Part shown: positions 36,191 to 46,414 of the stretch, piece by piece
How positions within the stretch are numbered: position 1 is the first letter of the stretch
How the letters are laid out: every line of letters begins with the position of its first letter
Source of the DNA: Alnus glutinosa
Taxonomy: Eukaryota > Streptophyta > Magnoliopsida > Fagales > Betulaceae
DNA: 64,000 nucleotides
Assembly: GCF_958979055.1 (NCBI RefSeq)
Contig: NC_084890.1
Span: 26,670,616 to 26,734,615, forward strand
Direction: 5' to 3'
Made by a program: the position numbers and the translations under genes
Notes under the pieces: generated by a model
Database searches by the model: none
Seen by the model: the letters and a program-made list of their open reading frames with translations, nothing else
Told to the model about the DNA's origin: nothing

Positions 36191-36440
36191 GGAGACGTAA
36201 CCCCAGTATATAAAAATCTAGGAGACATAGCTCCACAAGGAGACGTAACTCCATCCAATTAGTATTAGGAGACGTAACTTTTGTCTAACGTGTTATAGGA
36301 GACGTCACTCCCGTTTAGCGAATGATAGGAAACGTCATTCCCGTTTAGCGAGTTCTAAGGAGACGTCACTCCTCTATTAATTTATTATCTTTTTGGCACA
36401 GGCAGACGTCACTCCTTGGTCCGCTGGAAGACGTCACTCC
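36191..36440. repeat. Minisatellite with GGAGACGTAACTCC-type core inside LTR copy 1
   Basis: About nine degenerate repeats of a (G)GAGACGT(A/C)ACTCC core spaced 20-35 bp apart, e.g. AGGAGACGTCACTCC and GCAGACGTCACTCC. The core contains a near-palindromic GACGTC. The equivalent position of copy 3 holds a different minisatellite (43488-43660). Confidence 0.75.
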
Positions 36441-36779
36441 CAACTCTTTTATAAATTCATTAATTAAAATAACAAAATATGCAAACTCCACATGCGCAAA
36501 CGATTAAATAAAGCAGAAACCACAACATTATGGAAAGCCACACATATCATTCTGAGTGAGTAAGGAATACTCACAGTTATTCTCTGCAGTCTCTTAGCTC
36601 CGAAATAAATCCATCCACACAATAATATGTATATTAATTATCTATCAAACAAATCATTGTTTATAGACCCTCATCTCTTTATATTTATTATTATTCATCA
36701 CTTCATTATGTTTGAGACGATTACTTATAATAATCTTAAAACCTTAGTTCATAATTTGATGATGAGGCTATATGACCAA

Positions 36780-37145
36780 TACCACCAAACATGAACTTGA
36801 AGGATTAAAATATATCACAAGGACAATAAGAGTAAAATAGATCAACTCATGAAAGTCATGAGGACAATGAAATATAAAAGGAAAATATAAATACGATCAA
36901 CTCATGAAAGTCATGATGACATAAAATGTAAAAAGAAATATAAATACGATCAACTCATGAAGTCATGAGGACAATGAAATATAAAAGGAAATATAAATAC
37001 GATCAACTCATGAAGCCATGAGGACAATATAAAAGGAAATATAATTACGATCGACTCATGAAGTTATGAGGACAATGAAATGTAAAAAGGAAATATAAAT
37101 ACGATCAACTCATGAAGTTATGATGACAATGAAATATAAAAGTAG
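36780..37145. repeat. Minisatellite of roughly 55-60 bp units (GATCAACTCATGAAGTCATG)
   Basis: About six direct repeats of ATAAATACGATCAACTCATG followed by AAGTCATGAGGACAATGAAA and a short TATAAAAGG spacer. Two to three units of the same repeat occur in copy 2 at 30180-30305. Confidence 0.8.
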
Positions 37146-37406
37146 TTTATATTACTTTTTATTTTAATTCTTTCTATCTCATAAGCTTATTGGGTCTTTA
37201 AACAATTCATAAAACAAGTAATGAAATCAAAACCTATATCATCAAATTAATGAAACTAATGATTGGAAGCTTACCAAAATACTTCCTAGCACACACTTCA
37301 AGCCTTGAACCACACAAAACTACACAAATCCCACAATTTTCTCTCTTGGCCTTAGGTGTGTGTTGTGAGTGAAGCTTAATGAGTATTGCATCTTCCACCT
37401 TGGTTT

Positions 37407-37414
37407 TATTTATA
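37407..37414 (-). promoter_or_regulatory. TATA box of LTR copy 1
   Basis: Minus-strand TATAAATA, about 1.1 kb inside the LTR from its 38522 end, followed by a leader-like CTTCACTCACAACAC. It sets the orientation of this LTR family and matches the position of TATAAAAC in copy 3. Confidence 0.5.
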
Positions 37415-39003
37415 AGAGAATGAATGGTTAGGATCAAGTAGACACATTTTGATCCAATGGATGGGAATTGGTGCATCTTAGCCTTGTCTCCAAGGCACAT
37501 AGGTTTCATCATTATTAAGGTGGTGCATTCTAGATGTGGGATGTGGACAACACTTGTGGTGATGAGTGCACACATTAGAGGGAGTGGGTGATGAGTTGTC
37601 CAATCAAAGGAAGTATTAAGTAATGCTATATATGAATTTTCGTCCAAATAGAGACCAGCTTACTCCAAGCAACGTTTTGATGGTCAAATCTACTCTGATT
37701 GCTGTGAAATTTTGAGGGTAGATAGATGACGTCAGGAGGAACACTTTCTCTTTTTGGTTCAACTCAATCCGAGTTCGTTATGACTTAGTTTTGGTCAATC
37801 AAAGTTTCTGGTTTACTTTGACAAGTTAAACCCAAATATCTTTAAACTACTTTCTTTCATGATTACTCTTGATTCTATTGTAGACATCTTTTATTCTTTC
37901 ATCATAAGAGGGGGAGGGAATAAATGTAGTGGAAGGTTGCACTAGGTGTTGAATCATCATATCTTCCACTATCATATTTAATCATCTAACTAGGATGATT
38001 AAGCACACATTAATTAATGGCATTCTTAAGGCATAAAATGGGTCTTTCACATGTTGAGTTGGGTGATGACTCATGTAATAATCATGATCATAGGAAGATA
38101 ACATGTGGTAGGTGGGTTGGGTTTGTGGATAGCATTTGGAATGGGTTGGGTTAAGTTCAAAGATGGCCCATTAATGAATAATGTGAATTTCCGTCCAGAA
38201 CAGGGTTGGTATTTTTCACGAGTGTTTTCATGGCCTTAACGACGTCCAAAATTCATGAAATTTAGAGGGTAACTAGAGAACTTCAAGACAAGCGTCCCAG
38301 TTTTTGAATCAACCAAAATGGAGTTCATTTGACCCTGTTTCCATTATTCCAAAGTTTAAGGTCTGTTTTGAGTTTTTATCAAATTGCAACTATAAATGTT
38401 TCTAAAACAAAAATACACATTTATTTTCATAAATAATCGTAGTTATTCTTTTGCCTTATTAAAAATGTTTTAAAATTAATTTAAACCATTATAATTTATG
38501 TCTTAAAATCTGGGGCGCTACAGTTTGTTGCACTGCAGCTCCTGGGGTGGGTCTTCTGTCAAATTCTCCTCCGCATATTTTATCTCAACTTCTACAGGAG
38601 ACTGGGTCAAAAGCAAAATAGGGTCTACCACTTCAATAAGAACAGATTCTTCATGATCCTAAAAAACATGCAGCTTTTTCCTGCCACTATTCAATAGCCC
38701 TTTTTTCAGAGTAACGAAATCACCATCTTTGGTAAGACCGTGTATTTGCTTGTTGGTCTCATCATCAAACTTGTAATACATTTTGGATATGTTGTTGTAT
38801 TCATATTCCAGGTAGCACTCCAAAATGTTGGTCAAATCTCTAAACTTGAACTGGGATGTATCTATACCGGCAATTGTCAAAATGTCTCTGCCAAGATAGG
38901 CCATCCTATGTCCAGATAGTGACCCATGATGGTAAACAAGTGGCTCAAATGTTGGATCTGACATATTTTGCACCCTGTGAATTAAACAAAAAAGAATCGT
39001 CAC

Positions 39004-40600
39004 ACTCTAGCAATAAAAACAGTAAAATTAACTACCAAAGAGAGTATGTAAAATGTAAAAACAAGTAAGACCCTCTAACAAAAGGAATGGGATATGATAT
39101 GCCACCCATGCAAACTTTGCAGAGAACCTAAGGAATATGGTACAAATAATGTAGAATTACATAAACTATAACAAAATACCCCCTAACTACAAATTATTCA
39201 CAAGTTTAATTTTTTTCAACTTAATTTCAAAACTGTTCACCATAGAAAAGTTCATTTTACACTTAACTAGGTATCACTAAATAAACAAATAAATAACAAA
39301 ACTTTTCAAAGAAAGTCTTATCTTCTTTCTAAAGCCAATGGTAATTTGAATCTTAAATCAGAACACAACTTGACAAAAGTCCAGTTTATCCCTGTTCTTG
39401 GTTTTTTTTTTTTTTTGGCTCCCCTGAGTCCCTATCAAATCCTCCACCAAGGCAACAATCCAATAATGTAATTATTACAGGTTGTGCAATCTTTCCTGGT
39501 TTAATGTGATTATTACAGATTGTGTAATCTTTCTTGGTTTAATGTGAAAAGTAATGTGTATCTCTAGTTTTTACCAAGCTGAGCATGTTTTGACGTGCAC
39601 AGTTGGTGAACACATTATGGATTAGATCCTTTATCATGTCTTGACACTTAGTTGCAGGGTGAAACTAATCCAATAATAGTGTTTTTGTACTTTATTGTTC
39701 CCTTTTGCCCAGTTGGGACCCTCTTGCCCACCATGTGCAACCACAAAAACAGTAAACTAAAACAAAGACAAAGACATGCAATAAAGTAATACATTCCAAA
39801 ATGCAATGTGTTGGACAACAACCCAACCAAACTGGTTGTTGGTTTTCTTTACTCAACAAAAGATAAAAACACGTGATGATGGTCAGGCCCTACCCAACTT
39901 TTTTCCACCCACAACAACCGAAAGTTTCTGTTTTTATAACCTCATCACTTTGCCCAACAACCAACAATCACAATACACAACCCATATATATAGTACAAAA
40001 CAAACTTCTAACAAGTTCTCTAAAAAAATAAAAATGGGCAAAATACCTCGTCGAGAAGACCGCAAGTCACATAGCACCGGCTGGCAAGTTCTGTAGAGTC
40101 GACGGGAGAGAGTCCGGGAGGGAGTCGGCCGGTTCTGTGGAGTCCACGGGAGAGAAATCTGGAGGGAGTCGGGAGGGAGGGAGTTAGTCGAGAGGGAGTT
40201 TAGGGATTAGGGTTTTCTTTTTTGATTTCTTTTTGAAATGAACGATGATTTCAATTTTTAGTTTCAAATATTTGAATTTCAGTTTTTAGTTTCTTAAATT
40301 GTAGAAAATATTTTCCCCCCAAAATAAGCAAATGTCGTGGGTGTGTGATGTGGAGGTGTTTGAGTGATTTGAAATTTAAGTGGATGCTGACGTGTCTGAC
40401 CAGACAGGTGTCGAGTTTCTAGTGGTGTTAAGTGTCAGTGACGTGGCGGGCCGTTAGTTTTTGGACGGAGAAGTTAACCGATGTACTAATTTGGTTATTT
40501 TCCAAAATTTATTTATCATTGTGATGCAAATTGAAACTTGGAGACTAAAAAATAAAGTTTCCAAAACTCAGGGACTAAAAATGTGCTTAACCCTGGGAAT
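39004..40600. other. 5' flank of the MULE transposase, no gene
   Basis: Includes a direct repeat of TGTGCAATCTTTC..TGGTTTAATGTGA (39483-39545) and a GA-rich block (40070-40200: GGGAGGGAGTCGG repeats). The end near 40545-40612 reads AAAACTCAGGGACTAAAAATG then TGCTTAACCC, a phrase like plant MULE termini. I found no partner end on the left. Open frames here match nothing. Confidence 0.4.
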
Positions 40601-40839
40601 AATAATATTATTTGGCATAGCAATATTATCAGTATGATAATATTATTACCAAAATAATATTAATAATGAAATGAACTAGACTCAAAACTGATTTAATATT
40701 ATACCCTAATGAGATATTAAATGATAAAGACTTAATAAAAAAAAAAAAACACATGTAGATAAAATGGTTAACTCAGATTAATAAACTTAACTCAATTTTA
40801 AGTAAACTGGAGCTGCATGTTTGTCCGCACTCTCCCGCC

Positions 40840-40847
40840 TATAAAAC
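40840..40847 (+). promoter_or_regulatory. TATA box of LTR copy 3
   Basis: TATAAAAC in CCCGCCTATAAAACAGAGGCG, followed about 35 bp later by a CT-rich leader and a GA-rich, CpG-containing transcribed region (40970-41340). It looks like a plant core promoter; position within the LTR argues for an element promoter and not a host gene. Confidence 0.55.
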
Positions 40848-41849
40848 AGAGGCGTCCCCTTCGTTTCAACTCGCACCTCCAGTAATCACTGAGCTTCTTC
40901 TTTCTTTCCTCTTTCTTTGTTATTTTTGGTTTCTCTCAACAAAGAGAGAATGTTCCAGAGAGTGAAATTCCGATTATTTTCTTTCTTCTTTTTCTTCTTC
41001 CGGTTCCTTTTCTCTCCTTCTTTCTTTGTTCTTCCTCCTTCCTTCTTCGGTCTTCTTCTCACCTGAACAGAGAGACTGAAAGGAGGGAGAGTCGTGAAGA
41101 GCGAGAGGAGAGAGAACTGGAGAGAGATCTGAACGGCCGAGAGAGAGAGATCGCCGAGAGAGACCCGTGAACCAGACCCGATCGTGGAGGACCCGTAGCA
41201 ACCCGACGAACCCAGAGACCCACGTCCATGGGTCGTCGGCCAGAACCCATCTCTGGTGGCCAGAGGATGATTTCCGGTGGTTCTGGGCAGAAATCCGGCG
41301 ATTCTAGAGACGATTCCGACGGAATTTCCGGTGATTTCTAGTAGTTTTTTGAGAAAATCTTAAGAGTAATCTTTTGTGATTTTTATCTGATTTATCTGAC
41401 AAATTAATGATGAATTTAGGGTGTCTTGTTGATTATTGATTGGGTATTCTTAGTATTGCCCGTGTCCCCTGTTTTTGATCGACAGTGAGTGTGTGGGTGA
41501 TTTTTGAAATGGTTTTTCTGAATGGGTTTGCCGTGTCCTGGTGTTTCGGCTATGTTCATTTGAGGATATGTATTTTGGGTTCTTCCCTATTAACAGTATA
41601 TGTGTGTGTGTCGAATTAGGTTTCTGGAATATTGGGTCTTGTTGTTCGGATGGGGTATTTTGTGAATGGGTTTCATGAGTTTGTTAGTAAAATTGTTTGG
41701 GTGATCTTCTATCCAGTTGGTTCCAGTGGGTGTTGGGTCTTGTTGTTGATATGGCTGGGTGTTGATCTAAAGTGGGTTGTTGTGATTTCTGGAAGTTGGC
41801 AGTAGGTTGTTGATGATGTTCTTGTGTGGAGTCAGCCGATTGGCTGTAT

Positions 41850-42511
41850 CAAGGGGTGTAAATGAACCGAGCTTGAGCGAGCCAGTGCCGAGCTTGAGCG
41901 AGCCGGAACTGAGTTCGAGCTCATTTATTACGAGCTCGAGCCCAATCATTACGAGCCCGAGCCGATCTCGAGCTCATTCATCACAAGCTCGAGCCGAGTT
42001 CGAGTGGTAACAATTAAGTTCAAGTCAGCTAATGAACTCGATCAAGCCGAGCTCGAGTTCATGACGAGTTCTAAAAATTAAGTTCGGTTCGGCTGAGTTT
42101 ATTATTAGTTATATAGTTTATTTAACATAAAATAGAACAATAAAAAATAAATAAATAAATGATGTAATGATTGTTAAATATCTAATAATAATACTTATAA
42201 CATATAATAAAATGATTACATGTCATATGACACAATGTTATATTATTATATGATCATATATTTCTTTAATCCTATTATATTACATGAATAATATGATTAA
42301 ATATTTGGATTGTCATTATATCATATATATGATTAACAATTAAGTATTAATATTATTCATTTTTACTATTTTTTATGCATATAACCAATAAATTATAATC
42401 AATTAATATATATTGACTAATGACCACTGTTATTTGTTATTTAATTTATACTTACATTAGTATATTGTTTATTAATATACTATATTATAAAAATAAGTTA
42501 TATATTAACAA

Positions 42512-42593
<82 letters not shown>

Positions 42594-42809
42594 GAGTCGA
42601 GCCTTAATAAGCGAGTCGATCCTTATACGAGTGGGTTCACGAGCTTTAACCGAGTCGAGCCGAGTTTATACGAGTTTGTATCGTTTAATAATCGATCTTA
42701 TTTTCGTGTTCACGAACAGCTCATTTAATAATTAATTCGAGCACGAGTCGAGTTTGAATCGAGCCAATCTCGAATAAGCTCACGAGTGGCTCAGCTCGTT
42801 TACACCCTT
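41850..42809. mobile_element. Long-inverted-repeat (foldback) element with (AT)n core
   Basis: Left end CAAGGGGTGTAAATGAACCGAG and right end CTCAGCTCGTTTACACCCTT are inverted repeats that extend inward through GAGCTCGAG/CGAGTCGAG-rich arms of about 200 bp. Flanks GGCTGTAT (41842-41849) and GCCTGTAT (42810-42817) match at 7 of 8 bases, as expected for a hAT-type 8-bp duplication. No transposase. It sits inside LTR copy 3. Confidence 0.7.
42513..42592. repeat. (AT)n microsatellite
   Basis: About 40 uninterrupted AT repeats at the centre of the foldback element. Such tracts are prone to cruciform formation and length change. Confidence 0.9.
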
Positions 42810-43054
42810 GCCTGTATGTATGTGTCACAGTTTAGTAGCCTTTTGGTCAAAGTGGTAAATGGGATTTTAAGTTATTTACTGCTTTGGAATTATTTGGTGA
42901 AAATTGTATAAGGTGTTGTGTTTGTCTTAACAGTGAATATGGGTATTAGCCGTAGGGTTAGAGGGCTATATTTTTGGAATATTAAAATGATAAATATAAA
43001 GCATATTTATCATGTTATGTTTATCATGTTGAGGTTCTTAAACTCATAAGAGGA

Positions 43055-43215
43055 ATGCTAGGCATCCAAACACTTGTTTCCAGAATTTAGTTCCAAACTG
43101 ATGTGTCACAATCTCATGAGATCTATCATTTTGGGAAGTGTGCCACAATCTCATAGGATTGTGACACATCAATTTAGAACCAAATTCTGGAAACAAGTGT
43201 TTGGATGCCTAGCAT
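43055..43215. mobile_element. Near-perfect hairpin MITE, 161 bp
   Basis: ATGCTAGGCATCCAAACAC at the left and GTGTTTGGATGCCTAGCAT at the right are exact complements. The pairing continues through TTGTTTCCAGAATTTAG and TGTGTCACAATCTCAT, leaving only a short loop. No clear target duplication was seen. It lies in LTR copy 3. Confidence 0.85.
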
Positions 43216-43487
43216 AAATATGAATGATTTTCTAAACAAAACAACAATTAGATCTATGTAAATATAATTTAAGATCCATGAATGATGATATTAATATTCT
43301 ATGTTTATAAATGCATTTATTGCAGATGATGAGCTAAGAGATTGCAGAATAAAACTATGAGTATTTCTTACTCACTGAGAATGATACGTGGTGGCTTTCT
43401 TTAACGTTATGATTTCTATTTTATTTAATAGTATGCAAGTTGTTTGGAGCATTACATGTGTTAGAGTTATAAGTTAGGAATAAATAG

Positions 43488-43660
43488 ATTGGAGGTTTAG
43501 GTACCAAGGCGTCAGTAAATTGAGAAGACCAACGGATATACTGAGGTTTAGGTACCAAGGCGTCAAGCAATTGACTAAACCAACGGATAAACTGAAAGTT
43601 TAGGTACCAAGGCATCAATACACTAATAAGACCGACTGATAAACCAAAGGTTCAAGGTTA
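43488..43660. repeat. Minisatellite of about 58 bp units (GGTTTAGGTACCAAGGCGTC)
   Basis: Three units beginning GGTTTAGGTACCAAGGCGTC (43494, 43551) or AGTTTAGGTACCAAGGCATC (43598), each with AAT(T/A).A..AGACCAACGGATA. More degenerate ATAGGCTT repeats continue to about 43870. Confidence 0.8.
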
Positions 43661-44689
43661 ATAATGATAACAAAGCTGGCAAGCATAGGCCACCAATGGG
43701 AGCATAAGCCCTTGAGAGATTTAATAAAAGTGAACCTGGAATGTATAGGCTTCTAGCAAAAAATAGCTGGAGTACAGGCTCTTATTAAATGAAGTAGAGG
43801 CTTCAAATAAGTAGAACATAGGCTCTTATTAAGTGACGTATAGGCTTCGAAGAAATCAACATAAGCTTATTTAGTTAAATGCAATAGGTAAATAAGAATG
43901 TACATATATGTTTATGGCTGTCATCATTTGCTTGCATAGTGTACTTTTAAATGATTCAATATTTCATTATGTTATTAAAGGTTGTTGACTCACTTGAAAA
44001 CATTTCAAGTATGGGATTGTGGAAGAATCCGCAATCACATACTTATTGGTGCATGTTCTAAAGATGGAGAAACGGTTTATACTAGTTTAAGGATTTTAAG
44101 GCTAACGTATATTTAGCCAGTTATATTTCTTTGTAAACACTTGTATTTGTATTGTATTTCTTGTGGAGTGTATGTTTCATTAGAATTTCCTTGCATGTTT
44201 ATGTGGCATCTGTGACACATGCTTTTAATGTATTTAGCATTAAGAAACTGATGACTTTTATTAAGTGATTAGAGGTAATTCAGTCAGCTCTCATGTGTTA
44301 TATTCTCAAGTTTTTAAAGAAAAAAATATATTCCGCTGCCAATATTTAACTCTGATGCTGTCATAATGTCACGAAGAAATTGAAATTTTTACTTACAAAA
44401 AGGCTGGGCATTACAGGGACAGTATAAAATATCTTTGAGCAGAAATTGAGAAGGCTTAGAGGAGTTGGATTGAACTACTGATGAACCAATGCTAGTGATA
44501 TCCAAACTTATTCAATTTCCAACCCCTACTGTCTCTCGGTTCCTGCAAATGGTTGTGGATTGTTGATGGTGGTAGGATTAGCTGCAGCATGAGTATTGGC
44601 ACCAGAATTAGCTAGCCATTCATCGCTATCAATATCAGCATGGTGGTGAGAAACCATTGCTTAAAGTTGTGGTGGTGGATGTCTGCCTT

Positions 44690-45921
44690 AATAGGCATAA
44701 TCCATCCTGTAATAGTAGTCTAATGCAGTGTGGTTGAACTTGCCACAGATTTGGCAAGCAACCGTGTGACCTAAATTGGTGTTGTTGAGAGAAGCACTTG
44801 GTGTGACAATCAGTGCAGTGTTTCTGCCAGAAGTGTGTTGTGGTGGGTGAGGTCTGCTTGGTGGGGCTGAATATCTGGGAGATGGAGTTGAAAATTGAGA
44901 GGGAGTTTTTTGTGGGAATTTTGGTTTCCTGTTGGATGGATGAAAGGTGGAGGAACAGGTTTTGTTAGAGTAGAAAGCAAATGAGCTAGTTTTTGATGCA
45001 GGGGTATGTTGTTGCTGGGTGGGGCTGTGGTGGGTGAGGTCTGGCTGGTGGGGCTGAAAACCGAGGAGTTGGGGCTGAATATCTGGGAGATGGAGTTGAA
45101 AATCGAGAAGGAGTTTTGGGTGGGAATTTTGGTTTCATGTTGGAGGGATGAAAGGTGGAGGAACATGTTTTGTTAGAGTAGAAAGCAAATGAGCTAGTTT
45201 CTGATGCAGGGGTATGTTGTTGTTGAGTTTCCAGCAACATTTCATGACTTAGCAAACTCAGTTTGAAAATTTGCAAAACTCATATCAGTAGTGCAAATGG
45301 CAAGGGAGAATGCAGTAACAAATGGATTAAAGGTGGGATTCAACCAGCTTATGATGTAAGAGATGAGATCATCTTCTTCAACTTGTTTTCCAGCAGCTAC
45401 TAACTAGTCTGCCCATTGTTTGGCTAGATGGATGTATTCGGTGTAAAACTTGCTCCCTTGCTGCAATGTTTGGAGCTGTCTTTTGAGATATGAGATGTGT
45501 GAGCTTGACTGACTTGCAAACCTTTTAGCCAAGGCACTCCACGCTTCATGTGAAGTGTTCAATCCATACATGGATGAAATGAGAGCTGGTTCAAGTGAGC
45601 ACAGAATCCAGCTTAGTAGATGTTGATCTCTTTTCTGCCATAAAACATATGCAGAGTTGAGAACCTGCTCATTGGTTTCGGTATTGGTTAGGAACTTTGG
45701 GGGACAAGGTTCAGAACCATCCACCAGTCCAGTTCGTAGCTACGAAGAATAGGAAGGAACTGTGAGACCCATGCTAGGTAATTTGGGCCATCAAGCTTGA
45801 CTAAGGCGAACTGGGTTGTGTTCGGCAGATTGGATACAGTAGAGGTTATGCCATTTGAGGAATGAGATTGGGTTGAGGAGGAAGAGGATGTAGGGTTTGA
45901 TGCAACATTTGATTCAGCCAT
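44690..45921 (-). pseudogene. Copia gag (UBN2-type) with zinc knuckle, frameshifted
   Basis: Starts at ATG 45921 (MAESNVASNPTSSSSS), with a Ser/Thr-rich leader. The gag core follows: FALVKLDGPNYLAWVSQFLP, a frameshift near 45720, DGSEPCPP, and LTNTETNEQVLNSAYVLWQK with SLEPALISSMYGLNTSHEAW. A TAG stops the frame near 45402 at AKQWAD. A Pro/His/Gln-rich linker is partly duplicated (45000-45260 and 44810-45000). The knuckle at about 44710-44765 reads CQICGKFNHTALDYY, lacking the last cysteine of CCHC. Gag would package the element RNA; this copy cannot. Confidence 0.82.
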
Positions 45922-45944
45922 GGGAGGAGCGTGAGCTTGAGTAC

Positions 45945-45956
45945 GCTCTGATACCA
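45945..45956 (-). other. Copia primer binding site (initiator tRNA-Met)
   Basis: Minus strand TGGTATCAGAGC directly abutting the LTR terminus and 24 bases upstream of the gag ATG. Confidence 0.82.
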
Positions 45957-46414
45957 TGTAAGAAGAAAATGGGAAAGATGTTTTGACCATTAACGAGAGA
46001 AAATGAGAAAGCTGTTTTGGTAGCTTGACCAAAACAGTTTGTGTTCCATTGATATTTATAGACAATTACAAGAGATTGAGTATACATTTCAAGTGGTCAA
46101 TGACCAGGATACAAAGAAGAAAACTAAGTTGCACTTGCAAACTTTTGGAATGTCAACTAAGTAAACTTAATCTTGTAATTTAAGTGAGCTGTTGTAGCAG
46201 AGGAGCAGAGGTATGGTTAGAGAGATTAAGAAAATGGTTTAGGTGTTGTGGCCTTGCTGATGACGTGCTGTGCAAGTGATTTGGGCAAATTGCATGAATT
46301 TTCTGTGAGCTATGTTTTGCATTGGTGGAGTGCTGCAGTGGAAATTTATTGAGATGGTAACTTGTGTCAATGGAGAGCTTGTTCAAGTGAGGATAAGCTG
46401 GTTTATCCTTAACA
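45957..46414 (-). repeat. 5' LTR of the copia remnant
   Basis: Plus strand runs from TGTAAGAAG, immediately after the primer site, to CTTAACA, so the element strand reads TGTTAAG...CTTACA. Length 458 bp. The opposite LTR is not in the window. Confidence 0.65.

Larger units (their letters stand above)
35601..38522 (-). mobile_element. 2.9-kb solo LTR (TGTAACGCCCC family, copy 1) inside the MULE transposase, GTTTG duplication
   Basis: It begins TGTAACGCCCC and ends GGGGCGCTACA, an 11-bp imperfect inverted terminus, and is flanked by GTTTG at 35596-35600 and 38523-38527. Ends of TG..CA type plus a 5-bp duplication identify a solo LTR, here 2922 bp, consistent with long-LTR Ty3/gypsy families (Tekay/Del type is a guess). 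A TATA box at 37407-37414 on the minus strand puts transcription leftward. It contains two minisatellites. Its insertion post-dates the MULE gene. Confidence 0.85.
33090..38964 (-). pseudogene. Mutator-like (MULE/MuDR) transposase, split by a solo LTR and with several stops
   Basis: Start ATG at 38964 (MSDPTFEPLVYHHGSLSGH), a PB1-like N-terminus found in plant MULE proteins, then a TAG near 38658. After an acidic stretch the gene is split by the LTR at 35601-38522. It resumes with a basic linker and the MuDR-type region (NRYVEIFRNQRNFTARALQE, about 34920). The DDE catalytic part follows: CVDACFIKTKRGGQLHAA (34620-34665), FMSDRQK, a 78-bp intron (34370-34447), GLIDALEDLMPG, and NNIVESFNAW. Then come a SWIM zinc finger (CGCGRWQLNGIPYPHAVC, about 33790), an AT-hook-like GRPKK, and a CCHC knuckle (CGNCGEKGHNARSC, about 33490). 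The tail has GPSGA/PSAP repeats (33120-33300). Extra in-frame stops lie near 34720 and 33993. Confidence 0.85.
40600..44415 (+). mobile_element. LTR of the TGTAACGCCCC family (copy 3), carrying two nested foldback elements; left end approximate
   Basis: The right end, GGCTGGGCATTACA at 44415, is the complement of the left end of copy 1, and the shared block CGCTGCCAATATTTAACTCTGATGC..GTCACG lies just inside. The block GAGCTAAGAGATTGCAGAATAAAAC..TACTCACTGAGAATGATACG (43330-43385) matches the complement of copy 1 near 36555-36600. A TATA box at 40840 is followed by a CT-rich leader, as in copy 1 but on the plus strand. The left end was not located. GGGAC follows the right end, but I found no matching upstream copy. 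Confidence 0.7.
44416..46414 (-). mobile_element. Copia-type retrotransposon remnant: 5' LTR, primer site, gag
   Basis: From right to left: an LTR, an initiator-tRNA primer site, and a copia gag gene ending in a zinc knuckle. Protease, integrase and reverse transcriptase are missing because the sequence is cut at 44415, where LTR copy 3 begins. The copia element was therefore present before that LTR inserted, or lost its pol in a later deletion. Confidence 0.8.

Noticed and set aside
40840..41350. TATA box plus leader as the start of a host gene on the + strand
   Set aside because: No coding exon follows, and the position matches the promoter of the related LTR at 35601-38522.
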